From Erinaceus europaeus (Eukaryota; Chordata; Mammalia; Eulipotyphla; Erinaceidae), in assembly GCF_950295315.1 (NCBI RefSeq), contig NC_080172.1, positions 117,114,788 to 117,178,787 of the forward strand: a stretch of 64,000 nt of DNA, in the 5' to 3' direction. The position numbers and the translations under genes are program-made. Positions 22,609 through 32,930 of the stretch are shown here, in pieces (positions within the stretch are counted from its first letter, which is position 1; every line of letters starts with the position of its first letter). The notes under the pieces were generated by a model, which did no database searches, was not told the origin of the DNA, and saw nothing but the letters and a program-made list of their open reading frames with translations.

Positions 22609-22847
22609 ACCCCCCTTTTTTTCTTGCAGTTTGTTTGAATTGGATTGTGTCCTGGGTTTTAGCATCCTAGTGGCCAAAGGATAAATAATAATAATAATTT
22701 TTTTAAAGGACAAGCATATCTGTTAGTCTGATTCCAAGATCTGACAGAGCTAGAGATGAAGCAAAACATTTGCTCAAAAATAAAGGAAAAATAGGAGGAA
22801 AAGAAGAAGAGGAGAGACTATAGTAGCACAGATCTTCACAAATACAT

Positions 22848-23042
22848 GATTTATTTTGATTTTATTGGCTAGAGACAGAGAGGATGAGAGAGAGGCAGAG
22901 AGGGAGACAGAGAGATGCCCGCAACACTGCTTTGCCACCCATGAAGCTTTCCTCTTACGGATGGGGACCAGGGATTCGAACCCAGGTCTTTGCATGTGGA
23001 CACATGTGCACTCAACCAGGTGTGCCACCACCAGGCCCCAGC
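22848..23042 (-). mobile_element. SINE type B, inverted
   Basis: ATTTTATTGGCTAGAGACAGAG, CACCCATGAAGCTTTCC, GATTCGAACCCAGG and CAACCAGGTGTGCCACCACCAGGCCCC: complement of a complete type B. Confidence 0.9.
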
Positions 23043-23440
23043 AGAGGTTTTTATGACCCTGATCTGTGTTAGTCAAGCCATGTGCTAGGCTAAGGCAAGG
23101 CTATAGGGGTTTTCTGAGCAAACCCTCACACTCAGCTTGCCCTGGTCCCAACATAAGCTCTTCCCTGTGCATCCAGCTGGGTAAAAGCCACCCAGAGATC
23201 CAGGCCAGGCATTCAAAGTTCAAGTCCTGAGGCTTCCTGAAGACTCAGATCTAGTGGGTCCAGCTCCACGCCACTCTGGACAGCAGACACTTGTGCTGCA
23301 AACCCAAAGCCTTTCCCTTGTGCTGTGACTGAGCCAGATTAGAGCTCAGTGAGTTCCAGGCCAGCTAAGTCTCCACCAGCAGCCAGCGGTTCTACCTGTA
23401 AGCCGCTCCTTCAGAGATACCCGCTTCCAAGGGTACGTGG
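23043..23440. other. unassigned sequence
   Basis: No recognisable repeat. It could be more of the LTR element on its right, but I cannot show this. Confidence 0.35.
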
Positions 23441-23770
23441 GCTATTGCCAGGCTAGCTTTTCGGGTGGGAGACAGATGACCAGGGACTCATGGCTGAGCT
23501 GGAAACACAGTTCAATCTTTATTGATGAGCAGGAATGCAGTGCAATCTATCTAATCTCTCTACATTAGAAACTTCTGTCCTTTATATCTCCTGAGGTGGA
23601 AGTGTCAGGTCGAAAGAGGAAGTGCATAGAATAGGGGGTGGGGAGAAGGAAAAAACGCTCCTGCTCAGAAGTATCAAGCTTGCGTCTGACCAGTGGGGAT
23701 TAAACCAGTGCCCTGCAGGCAGGGCGGGTCTCAGGTAAAGCAGTGATTATGTAAATAGACCACAGTGTTA
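23441..23770 (-). mobile_element. LTR, inverted
   Basis: Reading minus: GGTCTATTTACATAATCACTGC, then a TATA box (GAGATATAAAGG, near 23583), then the poly(A) signal ATCAATAAAGATTG (about 23517-23530) and a U5-like end. The CTATxTACATAATCAxTG block matches the LTRs at 30555 and 45111, so it is probably the same ERV family. The boundaries are approximate. Confidence 0.65.
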
Positions 23771-24003
23771 AGCAATGTCAGCGAACCTAATGTGATGATC
23801 AAAACAGAAGGGGTCTTAGAAGCAGAATTAGAAGCAGACCAACAGGCTGTCGTCCTTCCTCCAGGTTCCTGGGTGATCCTATTTCGCTTGCTTGCTTATT
23901 TGTTTGCTGATTTACATAAGCTCCCACCACATTCTAGAAAAGCATGTGAAGTGGCCTACTAGTTGTCATTGGGGAAATGATGATTCATGAATTTGTCTTC
24001 TTT

Positions 24004-24370
24004 TTAAAAAAATCTTAGTGATTTAATAACGATTACCAAAAGTGTAAGATAACAGAGGTACAGTCCCACACAGTTCCCACCACCAGAGTTCCCTGTCCCA
24101 TCCCCTCCATTGGAAGCTTCCCTGTTCTTTATCCCTCTGGGAGTGTGGACCCAAATTCCTTATGGGGAGCAGAAGGTGGGAGTTCTGGCTTCTGTCATTG
24201 CTTCTCCACTGGACATGGGTGTTGGCAGGTGGATCCACACCTCCAGCCTGTCTCTGCCTTTCCCTAGTGGGGCAGGGCTCTGGGGAGGGGAGGCTCCAGG
24301 ACACATGGGTGAAGTCGTCTGCCCAGGGAGGTCAGGATGGCGTCATGGTACCATCTGTAACTTGGTGGTT
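24004..24370 (-). mobile_element. L1 3'UTR-type repeat, inverted
   Basis: On plus: TTAGTGATTTAATAACGATT, CAGTTCCCACCACCAGAG, TTATCCCTCTGGGAGTG, CAGGTGGATCCACACCTCC, CTAGTGGGGCAGGGCTCTGG. It is the short form and ends at the GGTACCATCTGTAAC side. Confidence 0.85.
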
Positions 24371-24494
24371 TAAAGGTGGTAAGAGATAAAGGTGTCTCAT
24401 TCTTAAGTTTAGAAGGTGGGGTGCACAGCACATGATAGATGTTATCACAGGGAACATATTGGCCAGGTCTATGACATTCCAGCCAAAGACATGA

Positions 24495-24612
24495 TCTGGA
24501 CCCCATTTCATGCTGAGGAAACTGAGACTCAGAGAGTCAAAGTACTTGTTCAGGGTTACCCAACGCAGAAGCGGCCAAGCTGAGCTTCAACCCGTCAGCA
24601 TGACTGCAGGTG
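24495..24612 (+). mobile_element. MIR SINE fragment
   Basis: CCCATTTCATGCTGAGGAAACTGAGACTCAGAGAG is a clear MIR core, followed by GTTCAGGGTTACCCAA. Confidence 0.85.
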
Positions 24613-24825
24613 CAGCTCTTGCCCTCACTCTGACCCCCAGAACAGCCTGGAAGATGACAGGAAGCCCCTCCCAAGTGACCACCTTCTCGTCCCCACCCAC
24701 ATCCACCTATGGTGAATCTCATACCCCCTAATACAGAGACAACCCCAGCTGGCCCGAGATGGCTCAGAGCCAGCTTTGTGCAGATCAAACCCAAGAACAG
24801 GTGAAAAAATGTCTTGTGAGCACAA

Positions 24826-25315
24826 GTTACACAGACTGGGGGTGTGGATCCATCTGTCAACACCCATGTCCATCAGAGAAGCAATTATAGAAGCCAGAAC
24901 TCCCACCTTCTGCTCCCCATAAAGAATTATGGTCCAGACTCCCAGAGGGGGAGAAATGTCAGGGTAAGATGTCCAGAGGGCTCTGAACTCCAGCTCCATC
25001 AGGACCCGGAGAAAGGAGAGGAAAAAAGGGAGGGACTTTTGGATGTAGTAATAGGCGTATGTGTGACTTGGAAAGGAAGAGAAGTTGGGGTCATGGGGGG
25101 GGGGAGAGAATGAGCAAATCTATACAAATAGAGACAAATAATTATAGAAATAATAGTCAGCCCATGTCTGCAATCTTGGGAGAACTGCTGTAGCTTCCAA
25201 TGGAGGAATTGAGGGCACAGAACTCTGGTGGTGGGAGTGATGTGGCGTTGTATCCTATTATCTTGAAATTTTGCAAGTCAATATTAAATCATTAATAAAA
25301 AATTAAAAATCAATA
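24826..25315 (+). mobile_element. L1 3'UTR-type repeat, long form
   Basis: Runs from ACACAGACTGGGGGTGTGGATCC through the internal segment absent from short copies (GGGCTCTGAACTCCAGCTCC, GGACTTTTGGATGTAGTAATAGG, CTGCAATCTTGGGAGAAC) to GGTGGTGGGAGTGATGTGG and TTAAATCATTAATAAA. Long copies also occur at 36175-36716 and 41040-41511. Confidence 0.85.
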
Positions 25316-26349
25316 GAAAGAAAGAGCACACGTTTCATGCCTGGGATTCTGATCATAAGTATTATAATCTCAACTCTCTGTTCCCCCACGAACGGGAGTA
25401 GCAGTAGTGCAGATAATTAAAAATGTGTTTATGTGCGGCTCCAGCATGGGTTTCTGTTCTCTGTTTGGATGGGGAGGGACTGGTGTGCTGGGGATCCAGT
25501 GTGACTGCCTAATCCCCCTGCACGGAGGAGAGGTAGGGGCAGCTGTCTGCCCCTTCAGAAGCTAGAAAGTCAGCCCCGTGCTCAGCTCCAGCTTGTGGCT
25601 GGCACAGCCGAAAATTTAAAAAAAAAAAAATCACACAGGCTACAAACTGAGTGATTTTTGCTGTGTTTTTTTTTTTTTAGTCCCTAAGATTTGGGGCAAA
25701 AATAACTGAAATAGTCCCCTCTTATATCCTTAGGACGTCTGAGGTCTCACCAAGTTTTCTGTGAGTTCCTGGTCACTTGGGGGGTGGGGTGGGGTGGGGA
25801 ACTCACCTCTAATCCTTCATCTTCCTTCTCCTAGCATTCCCTCCACAGGCCCCAAACCATTCCTCTGCCCCAGTATCTTCCTAATACCACGCAGGGCTCT
25901 TGTGACTAAGACTGGCTTTCCGGAAACTTTGCATGTCATAGTTTTTCTCTCTCTAGACCATGAATGGTATCCAGCCATCTGGAGGCTAGAAATCTCTGTT
26001 CTTAAAAAAAAAAAAATGGTCACCCCACCAGTAGCTTTCCTCCCCGGCTTTCACCTCCCGCCAGCCTGTCCCCTCATCCTCTGTGCATTCTCTCTCTCTT
26101 CTTCAAATTCCCACACATACCACGGGCTGCAGGCCTCGCTATCTCCTGTTTACAGACATGCCATGCTCTCCGAATCTTATCTCCCAGCCCAGAAGATTGT
26201 CAGTGTTTTCCCAAACAGAGATTGTTTTTTCCCTAAAGTTACTCGGATGCCAGATGCCAAAGTAAATTGTTGCCCTTTTCCATTCAGTTGTCATCATTGA
26301 GGTAAGAGATTTCCGTTGTCCATCTAATCTCTCTCCTTTTCTTCCTTAC
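25316..26349. other. unassigned sequence
   Basis: Poly(A) runs lie at 25617-25631 and 26002-26014 and poly(T) at 25667-25678. Open frames at 25761-26300 (180 codons) and in other phases carry no recognisable domain. Nothing else is seen. Confidence 0.35.
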
Positions 26350-26755
26350 CTCCCCAGTGCTAAATGGGTTCCAGGCAGTGAATTCTCCAGTCTCCTCTGC
26401 AACCTGGAGTGACAGAATGATGACCTGTGAGATGCAGAAGTGGAAAGCTTATTTGTTCCCAATTTCGGAATTGCACACACACACACATGCACACACACAC
26501 ATCTTCCCATCTCTTCCTGCCTGGGATGTGGACATGACGTCTGGCAGTGCAGCAGCCATATTGCAACCAAGAAGTCGAAAGCCATGCGGCCAGGGTAGCA
26601 GGACAGAGAGGCAGAATCAGGCTGGCAGTCTGAAGGCTTCCTTCAGTTGCACCTGGACTGCTTAATTCTGGACTCTCTGTTTGTTGCGAAAAATAAACTC
26701 CTGCTTGTTGAATTTTCTGTCTCTTGCATCTGAATGCAATCCAACCTGATTCAAT
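26350..26755 (+). mobile_element. ancient MaLR-type (MLT1-like) LTR
   Basis: The MLT1-like order is visible: GACAGAATGATGACCTGTGAG, GGGATGTGGACATGACG, GCAGCAGCCATATTGCAACC, CTGCTTAATTCTGGACTC, the poly(A) signal AAAAATAAACTCCTG (about 26690) and TGAATGCAATCCAACCTGAT. A (CA)n patch at 26475-26500 has expanded inside. Confidence 0.7.
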
Positions 26756-27088
26756 GAGTAATTACATTTTGATTTCAGAAAGCCTTCTCTCAAACTGCCG
26801 CCGTTTCTGGTAAAAGGATGATGACGGTGTCAGCCATTGACTGGATATTAAACACAGTGGGTGATGATGTCAATTAAAATACTCAAGTCCCATCACCTGC
26901 AAAGACTGAGGATCATCTATAAATGGAAAAGAACAGCTGGGGGCCCCAGTCTCATCCCAGAATAGTCCTGCCTGAACCTTCAGGAGGCCAGGTCTGTCTC
27001 TCCTGAATGGGAGGTCCTCACAGAAGGGACCTGGTGGTCACGGGGGGGGGGGGGGGGCTGTGTACCATGACAAAAGAGAAAGTAAATA
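26756..27088. other. unassigned sequence
   Basis: The first 130 bp (TGATGTCAATTAAAATAC, TTGACTGGATATTAAAC) look like non-repetitive AT-balanced sequence. A poly(G) run of about 17 bases lies at 27041-27057. Confidence 0.35.
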
Positions 27089-27295
27089 CTGGTCGGGTGG
27101 TGGCACACCCGATTGAGTGCACACATTACAGCACGCAAGGACCCAGGTTCGAGCCCCTGGTGTCCACCTGCAGAGGGAAGCTTCATAAGAGGTGAAGCAG
27201 GGCTGCAGGTATCTCTCTGTCTCTCTCCCTCTCTATCTCCTGCCCTCAGTTTCTCTCTGTCTCATCAATAAATAAATAAAACTTTTTGAAAAGAG
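27089..27295 (+). mobile_element. SINE type B
   Basis: CTGGTCGGGTGGTGGCACACCCG, AGGTTCGAGCCCC, TGCAGGTATCTCTCTGTC and tail TCAATAAATAAATAAAAC. Confidence 0.92.
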
Positions 27296-27347
27296 TAAAT
27301 CTTGTTTGACATGACTCACCCAGGCCTTACACCTGTCTTTAGACATT

Positions 27348-27637
27348 CTTTTTTTTTATATTTATTTATTTTCCCTTTTGTTGCCCTTGTTTTGTTGTTG
27401 TTGTAGTTATTATTGTTGGTGTTATTGATGTCGTCCTTGTTAGGACAGAGAGAAATGGAGAGAGGAAGGGAAGACAGAGAGGGGGAGAGAAAGACAGACA
27501 CCTGCAGACCTGCTTCACCGCCTGTGAAGCGAGTCCCCTGCAGGTGGGAAGCCGGGGGCTTGAACCGGGATCCTCACGCCGGTCCCTGCACTTTGCGCCA
27601 CGTGCGCTTAACCCGCTGCGCTACCACCCAAATCCCA
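27348..27637 (-). mobile_element. SINE type A, full length, inverted
   Basis: Complete from the TTATTTATTTTCCCTTTTG tail side to the GCGCTACCACCCAAATCCC head side. It interrupts or abuts an L1 3'UTR terminus that continues at 27638. Confidence 0.92.
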
Positions 27638-27692
27638 CACCTGCAGTATCTTATAATCTTGTAAGTCATTAATAAAAATACAATAATAATGG
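27638..27692 (+). mobile_element. L1 3'UTR terminal fragment
   Basis: GCAGTATCTTATAATCTTGTAAGTCATTAATAAAAATAC is the last 50 bp of the lineage 3'UTR; the remainder is not seen upstream of the SINE. Confidence 0.55.
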
Positions 27693-27739
27693 GGGGAAGA
27701 CAGAGAGAGGGGGAAAAACACTTATTGTAAAGCTAGGAG

Positions 27740-27950
27740 AGGAGCCGGGTGGTGGCGCACCTGGTTGAGCACACATATTACAACACACAAGGACCCGGGT
27801 TCAAGCCTGTGGTCCCCGGCTGCAGGGGGAAAGCTTTGCAAGTTGTGAAGTAGGGCTGCGGGTGTCTCTCTGTCTCTCTCTAGCTCCCCCTTCTCTCTCG
27901 ATTTTTGGCTGCCTCTATTCAAATAACAAAGATAATTTTAAAAAATTAAA
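27740..27950 (+). mobile_element. SINE type B
   Basis: GGAGCCGGGTGGTGGCGCACC, GGGTTCAAGCC, GGGCTGCGGGTGTCTC and tail TCAAATAACAAAGATAA. The CpG-rich head suggests a fairly recent copy. Confidence 0.92.
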
Positions 27951-28436
27951 CATCAAAAAATCTGGGAGAGTTACTGAATGTCAGTCCTGCCTCAGCAGAA
28001 TCAGTCCAGATGAAGCCCCAGGCCAGAGGATGTGCCCCACCCCTGCCCCAGGCAGGTCGGCCCACCTGGCCCCTGGAGCTCCAGCTTAGCAGGGAGCAGG
28101 ACCTCAGGGAGGAGGCAGAGTACGGCTTTTCCTCAGAGTCAGCCCAGATGGTGAGCACTGAGCAGTCGCAGCTCCTACTCAGTACTCAGTACCTGCCGGG
28201 TTCCTTCTGTGTGGTCACTCCAAGGGGCTGAGGAGACACGGACAAAAGGAGTACCAGCCGAGAACCTCTGAGGGGCTCTCTAGCTTGTGGGGAGCCTGCT
28301 GGCCATAGCCAGGACCCAGGACTCCACCCCACAGGGGTAGGCAGGAAGCCTGTCCGTGGGAGACGCTGTTCCAAAGACACCCCTGCCTCAGGCTCCCAAG
28401 GCCCAGATTCAACCAGCACCACCCTCAGCCAGAGCT
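27951..28436. other. unassigned GC-rich sequence
   Basis: No repeat recognised. Open frames of 65-78 codons exist on both strands without recognisable content. I cannot support an exon. Confidence 0.35.
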
Positions 28437-28650
28437 TTTTTTTTTTTTTTCTGGGGGGGGGTTGTTTTTGTTTCCTATTTTATTTGACAGGACAGAGAGA
28501 AATTGAGAGGGGAAGAGAAGATAGAGAGGGAGAGAGGGAGAGAGACACCTGCAGCCCTGTGTCACCAATCTTGAAGTGTCCTGCCTGCAGGTGGGGAACT
28601 GGGACTCAAACCTGGATCCTTATAGCACGGTAATATGTGTGTTTAGCCAT
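28437..28650 (-). mobile_element. SINE type B, inverted, diverged
   Basis: Poly(T), TATTTTATTTGACAGGACAG, CACCTGCAGCCCTGTG, GGTGGGGAACTGGGACTCAAACC, GGTAATATGTGTGTTTAGCC. Confidence 0.85.
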
Positions 28651-28722
28651 CTCTCTCTCTCTCCCTCCCTCCTCCTCCTCCTCCTTCTCCTCCTCTCGCT
28701 CTCTCTCTCTCTCCCTGTCTCT
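28651..28722 (+). repeat. (CT)n/(TCC)n pyrimidine repeat
   Basis: CTCT, CTCCCTCC and TCCTCC runs, possibly the body of a second, plus-strand SINE whose head is lost. Confidence 0.85.
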
Positions 28723-29069
28723 GCTACTGTCTAAAATTAAATTAAATCTAACGTCCTGGAGTGATGGGGCTCCGTGACAGCTTGCCCGTATAACGCTCTG
28801 TTCCCCACCCCCAGCACCCCGTGAATGCACCAAGGACAGCAAGACAGGGCTCCCTTCCTTTTTCAGTCCTTTCTTCTCTGTTCTTCAGACTTTTTTTTTT
28901 TTCTCATGATCTGGAAAGCCCCTCCATCCCAAACAAACTGGGACGACTGTTATGGTCATTGCAGGGGGTGTCCTATACCTTAGAGCTTGTAGCAGAGGAG
29001 AGGTTGAGGCAGCAGGGTGGCCCGAGACAAAGGGGTCAGAGAGGAAGGAGGCAGGAAGAGGTCGCCATA
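28723..29069. other. unassigned sequence
   Basis: A poly(T) run of about 12 lies at 28889-28901. No other recognisable feature. Confidence 0.35.
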
Positions 29070-29282
29070 GGAGCCAGGTGGTGGCGCATCTGGTTGAGCT
29101 CACATGTTAAAACACACAGGGACCCCGGTTCAAGCCCCTGGTCCCCACCTGCGGGGGGGAAGCTTTGTGAGTGGTGAAGCAGGGCTGCAGGGGTCTCTCT
29201 GTCTCTGCCCTGCTCTATCTCCCCTTTCCCTCTTGATTTCTGTCTTTATCCAAGAAGTAAAGATAATTTAAAAATAAAAGGA
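29070..29282 (+). mobile_element. SINE type B
   Basis: GGAGCCAGGTGGTGGCGCATC, GGTTCAAGCCCC, GGGCTGCAGGGGTCTCTC and tail CCAAGAAGTAAAGATAA. Confidence 0.92.
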
Positions 29283-29515
29283 AAGGTCATCATTTCTTCC
29301 CTCTGTCTCCTGGGTGATGCAGCTGGACAGGGTCCTCCTATGCCCTGAATTTGACCTGCCCTGAGCGGGACCTGTCTGTCTGTCCTCAGCCGGTGGGACA
29401 GACAGACAGACAGCACCAAGCAGGAGCTTAGTGATCACCTGGCACCTCCATTCACCTGCTGAGAAGCCACCAGGGGCTGAGTGCCTGCTGGCTTCATGTG
29501 CCCACCCTTAACTTT

Positions 29516-29853
29516 TTTTTTCCTCTAGGCTTTTCGCTTGGGCTTGGTGCCAGCAGTCTGAATCCACTGCTCCTGCAGGCTATTTTTTCCCATTTTTGTT
29601 GCCCTTGTTATGCTTGTTGTTGTTATTGTTATTATAGCCATTGTTGTTGTTGGATAGGACAGAGAGAAATTGACAGAGGAGGGAAAGACAGAGAGGGGGA
29701 GAGAAAGATACCTGCAGACCTGCTTCACTGCCTTCGAAGCAACCCCCCTACAGATGGGGAGCCGGGGGCTCGAACCAGGATCCTCACACCGGTCCTTGCT
29801 CTTTGCACCATGTGCGTTTAACCCACTGTGCTACTGCCCAGAACTCCCCACCA
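29516..29853 (-). mobile_element. SINE type A-long, full length, perfect TSD
   Basis: Poly(T), 3' module (TGAATCCACTGCTCCTGCAGG on plus), CAA tail, CT body, GGGGGCTCGAACCAGGATCC and head. The 14-bp target-site duplication CCACCCTTAACTTT is perfect at 29502-29515 and 29854-29867. Confidence 0.95.
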
Positions 29854-29867
29854 CCACCCTTAACTTT

Positions 29868-30262
29868 CCCCGGCACCACTGGGTCAGCCGGGGTCTCAGA
29901 ACCCAGAAGCCCCCCCCCCCCCCGCAGATAACCCTCACCCCCACTGAACCCTGCTCTCCTCTCCCCAGACTCTGCTTCCCTTGGAGGAAAGCACCCCACG
30001 TCAGCTCCCAGTACCCGGCAGGCTCCTGCTGCACTTTGATATATTAGCCTAATATTCCAGGACTTCTTCCCTGCTCAGTGATTTGTTTTCCTAGCCAGCC
30101 CCCAGAAGGCCTCATTACCTTGCTCTGAGCACTGTGGGACTCTCTTCAAGTCACTCCACGAAAACCCCTGCAGAGCCAGCACGATGCCCCTGCAGGACCC
30201 TGGGAGCATCTTGAGGGGGAGCCCAGCAACTGGGGAGGCACTAGGCTGGTGTCCTCAGAAAC
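29868..30262. other. unassigned sequence
   Basis: A poly(C) run of about 15 lies at 29910-29925. No repeat or exon is recognised. Confidence 0.35.
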
Positions 30263-30490
30263 TGCAGCCCGGCAGTGACACACCTGGTTAATTGCGTACA
30301 TTGCAATGCAGTGCAAAGACCTGGGTTCAAGCCCCTGGTCCCCACCTGCAAAGGGGAAAGCTTCATGAGTGTTAGAGCAGGGCTGCTGGGTCTCTCTGTC
30401 TCTCCCTCTCTATCTCCCTCTCCCCTCTCAATTTCTGTCTGTTTCTATCCACTAAGCAAATAAATAAATAAATAATGTCAAAAAAATAAA
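30263..30490 (+). mobile_element. SINE type B
   Basis: GCAGCCCGGCAGTGACACACC, GGGTTCAAGCCCC, GAGCAGGGCTGCTGGGTCTC and tail AAGCAAATAAATAAATAAAT. Confidence 0.9.
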
Positions 30491-30554
30491 AAGAACTCCA
30501 ACCCTGCAAGGAGCCCAGAGAAGATTAGCACCTTCTTGTCCTGAAGCAGACACC

Positions 30555-31021
30555 TGTCAGGAAATTGTTAAATCAGCTCCCCCTGCTCCACCCTGCATTC
30601 CTGATACTATGGCCTATCTACATAATCATTGTTTTGCCTGAAAGATCCCCACCCATTCCATTCCTTTGATCTATCTTCTTTCTACCCTCAAGACCCTCCC
30701 TGCCTCCAGGCAGGGCATCATTAATCCCACCAGTTAAAACCTTCGCAACAGTTGCTAAGGAAGTTTCTACCTTCCCAGTGCCCTTTTGCCTTTCTCCACC
30801 CCTTTCCTAGCCATTTCCATTTCTGCCTTGTCACTTCCAGGTCTGGCCTTTAAAAGCCTTGCTCTCTGATCAATAAAGACATTGCATTGCCACTCCGCCA
30901 CGAGTTTGAGTCATCTCTCCCACGTTGCTGAGTGAGCAGCAGCCCAGGCTGGCTCCAGTCACGTTCTCTCCAACCCAGAGAGTACGCGCCCGAGAAGAGG
31001 CACCCCCACACTAGCCCGACA
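30555..31021 (+). mobile_element. solo LTR, ERV family with TGTCAGGAAATTGT start
   Basis: TG...CA ends: TGTCAGG at 30555 and CCCGACA at 31021. The TATA-like TTTAAAAG is near 30849 and the poly(A) signal ATCAATAAAGAC is near 30870. It shares GCTCCCCCTGCTCCACCC and GATACTATGGCCT with the element at 44838-45913, and CTCTCCAACCCAGAGAG with the LTR at 61473-61946. No internal region follows and no target duplication is clear. Confidence 0.8.
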
Positions 31022-31234
31022 TCCCATGAGTGGCCCACCAAGGAGGCAGGGGGGAGGGCAGATTCACCCTGAGGTGCTCCTTTGCTTTGCCTCTTCCTGT
31101 GTCCACGGTCTCAGTCTTCAACCATCCCCCATGGCCACATGCCTTCTTCTTGTCCACCTTCATCCCCTGCTATGGCATTCTGCAGTAAGAGTCAAAACCC
31201 CCAGCCTTTCAGCTTTCCCCGCTTGTCCTGTCCT

Positions 31235-31310
31235 AGGTATTCATTCAATACTTAATGAGTGACTATTATCTGCCAGACATCACACCAGACTCCATAAAGC
31301 TGCTAAAAGA
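31235..31310 (+). mobile_element. MIR/L2-like fragment
   Basis: TATTCATTCAATACTTAATGAGTGACTATTATCTGCCAG keeps the generic old-repeat motif of attcattcaacaaatatttattgagtgcc type. It is too short to assign a family. Confidence 0.45.
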
Positions 31311-31372
31311 GAAAAACTGCAACAACAAAACAGCAATAATAACCATCTTGTCCTGTGCTGACACAGTGCTGA

Positions 31373-31520
31373 GCACTCCTCCTCCTCCTCCTTCTCCTTC
31401 TCCTCACTCTACTTCTCCTCTTCACTCTCCTCCTTCACCTTCTCCTCCTCCTCACTCTTCTAACTCCTCCTCCTCTTCCTGCTCCTCCTCCTCCTCTGCT
31501 TCCATCCTCCTCCTCCACCG
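31373..31520 (+). repeat. (TCC/TCT)n pyrimidine repeat
   Basis: About 148 bp of CTCCTCCTCCTTCTCC-type sequence, strictly pyrimidine on plus for most of its length. It is a candidate triplex-forming tract. Confidence 0.92.
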
Positions 31521-31529
31521 TTACCATTT

Positions 31530-31725
31530 ACCAAGCAAATCTCCCTGGGCAAGTGCTGCATGCTAGGCACTGTGCTTCACAGCCTCACTGTTCTGGGCTC
31601 AAGCTCTGTAGATGCACACAGCAGTGCTCTGAGGTGTGGACTGCTAAAGTCGTTTGGATACAGAGGAAAATTCAGAGTCTTGCAGAGGCACAGGGAGGAG
31701 GAGCAGGGGCTTCTGGCAGCCACGG
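31530..31725 (+). mobile_element. MIR SINE fragment
   Basis: CATGCTAGGCACTGTGCTTCACAGCC and GATACAGAGGAAAATTCAGAG follow the MIR order at high divergence. Confidence 0.55.
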
Positions 31726-32095
31726 ACAATAAGAAGATGAAGCTTGATGACCACAGGGACTGACAGCCTCTGGGCCTGGACACTACCCAGCATAATGGGG
31801 TTCCCCTCCAGGACTCCAAGGTGGTGAGATGTGACTCAGAGCCACAGACATGCTCCTTAACCCTCTGCCTGTCAGCAACTTTTTGGGGTGCCTGCCAATT
31901 CCCCATCTCTGGGCAGCCCCACCCCCACCCCGGCATGCAGTAGCTTCAGTTCTGCTGACAATGCACCCAGGAAAGAGAACAGGTCACAGAGGACTGTGCT
32001 CAGTGCAGGTGCCTGGGACCTGGAGCAGTAGGCCACAGAAGACGCCTCTTCCAGATGAGAGGGTAGGAGGGCCCTCCTTCCACAAGCTGCAGAAG
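31726..32095. other. unassigned sequence
   Basis: No repeat recognised. The open frame on plus at 31850-32317 runs into the L1 3'UTR repeat and is not a gene. Confidence 0.35.
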
Positions 32096-32600
32096 CTACC
32101 ATGGTGCCAACCTGACCTCCCTGGGCAGACCACCTCACCAATGTGTCCTGAAACTTCCCCTCCCCAGAGCCCTGCCCCACTAGGGAAAGACAGAGACAGG
32201 CTGGGGGTGTGGACCCACCTGCCAACACCCATGTCCAGCGGAGATGCAGTGACAGAAGCCAGACTCCCACCTTCTGCTCCCCATAAAGAATTTGGGTCCA
32301 TGCTCCCAGAAGGATAAAGAACAGGGAAGATTCCAACAGAGGGGGTGGGACAGGGAACTCTGGTGGTGGGAACTGTGTGGGATTGTAGCCCTCTTATCCT
32401 ATAGTCGAATTGATCATTATTAAAACCAAACAAACAAACAAACAAAAAAGAATAGGGACATTTCCAATGGAAGAGACATTTCCGATGGAAGAGATAGTAC
32501 ATGGAACTCTGGTGGTGGGAACTGTGTGGAATTATATCCTTGTTATCTTACAATCTTGTTCATCATTGTTAAATCACTAATATTTAAAAAAAAAAAAATA
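32096..32600 (+). mobile_element. two tandem L1 3'UTR ends
   Basis: The first copy is short form (GGTGCCAACCTGACCTCCC ... ATTATTAAAACCAAACAAACAAAC) to about 32440. A second 3' end follows (CATTTCCAATGGAAGAGAC ... GGTGGTGGGAACTGTGTGG ... TTAAATCACTAATATTTAAAAAA) to 32600. The (CAAA)n patch marks the end of the first. Confidence 0.85.
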
Positions 32601-32930
32601 GGGATGGCAGTCCCTCCTGTCAGATGTGGTAAATGGAGTGGGCTGATGCAGGCCAGTCCCAGCCCAGTGCCAAGCTCATTCTGAGCACTTGGCACACATC
32701 AGGCATTGATATGGAGAATGCTTTTTCTGAACCCCACAAAACCAGGGCTCAGAGCATGCTCAGGGGGTGGGAAAGGAACTGGAGTGAATCATCTTCTCCT
32801 TGTTCATCTGCTCCACACTGTCTCAGATCTCACCATCTGTCACATGACTCTCACTACAACTTCCTCCTAGTGTCTGAGACCCTCGTCTCACTGATTAGCG
32901 TGGGCTAGGTTCCTCAGATCCATTGGTTTG
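32601..32930. other. unassigned sequence
   Basis: Flank of the foreign-looking retrotransposon fragment. No repeat recognised. Confidence 0.35.

Noticed and set aside
24110..24389. Short frames recurring at 24110, 31872, 36351, 51602 and 53384 with similar peptides (ASVIASPLDMGVGRW)
   Set aside because: The peptide is shared only because all are translations of the same L1 3'UTR repeat.
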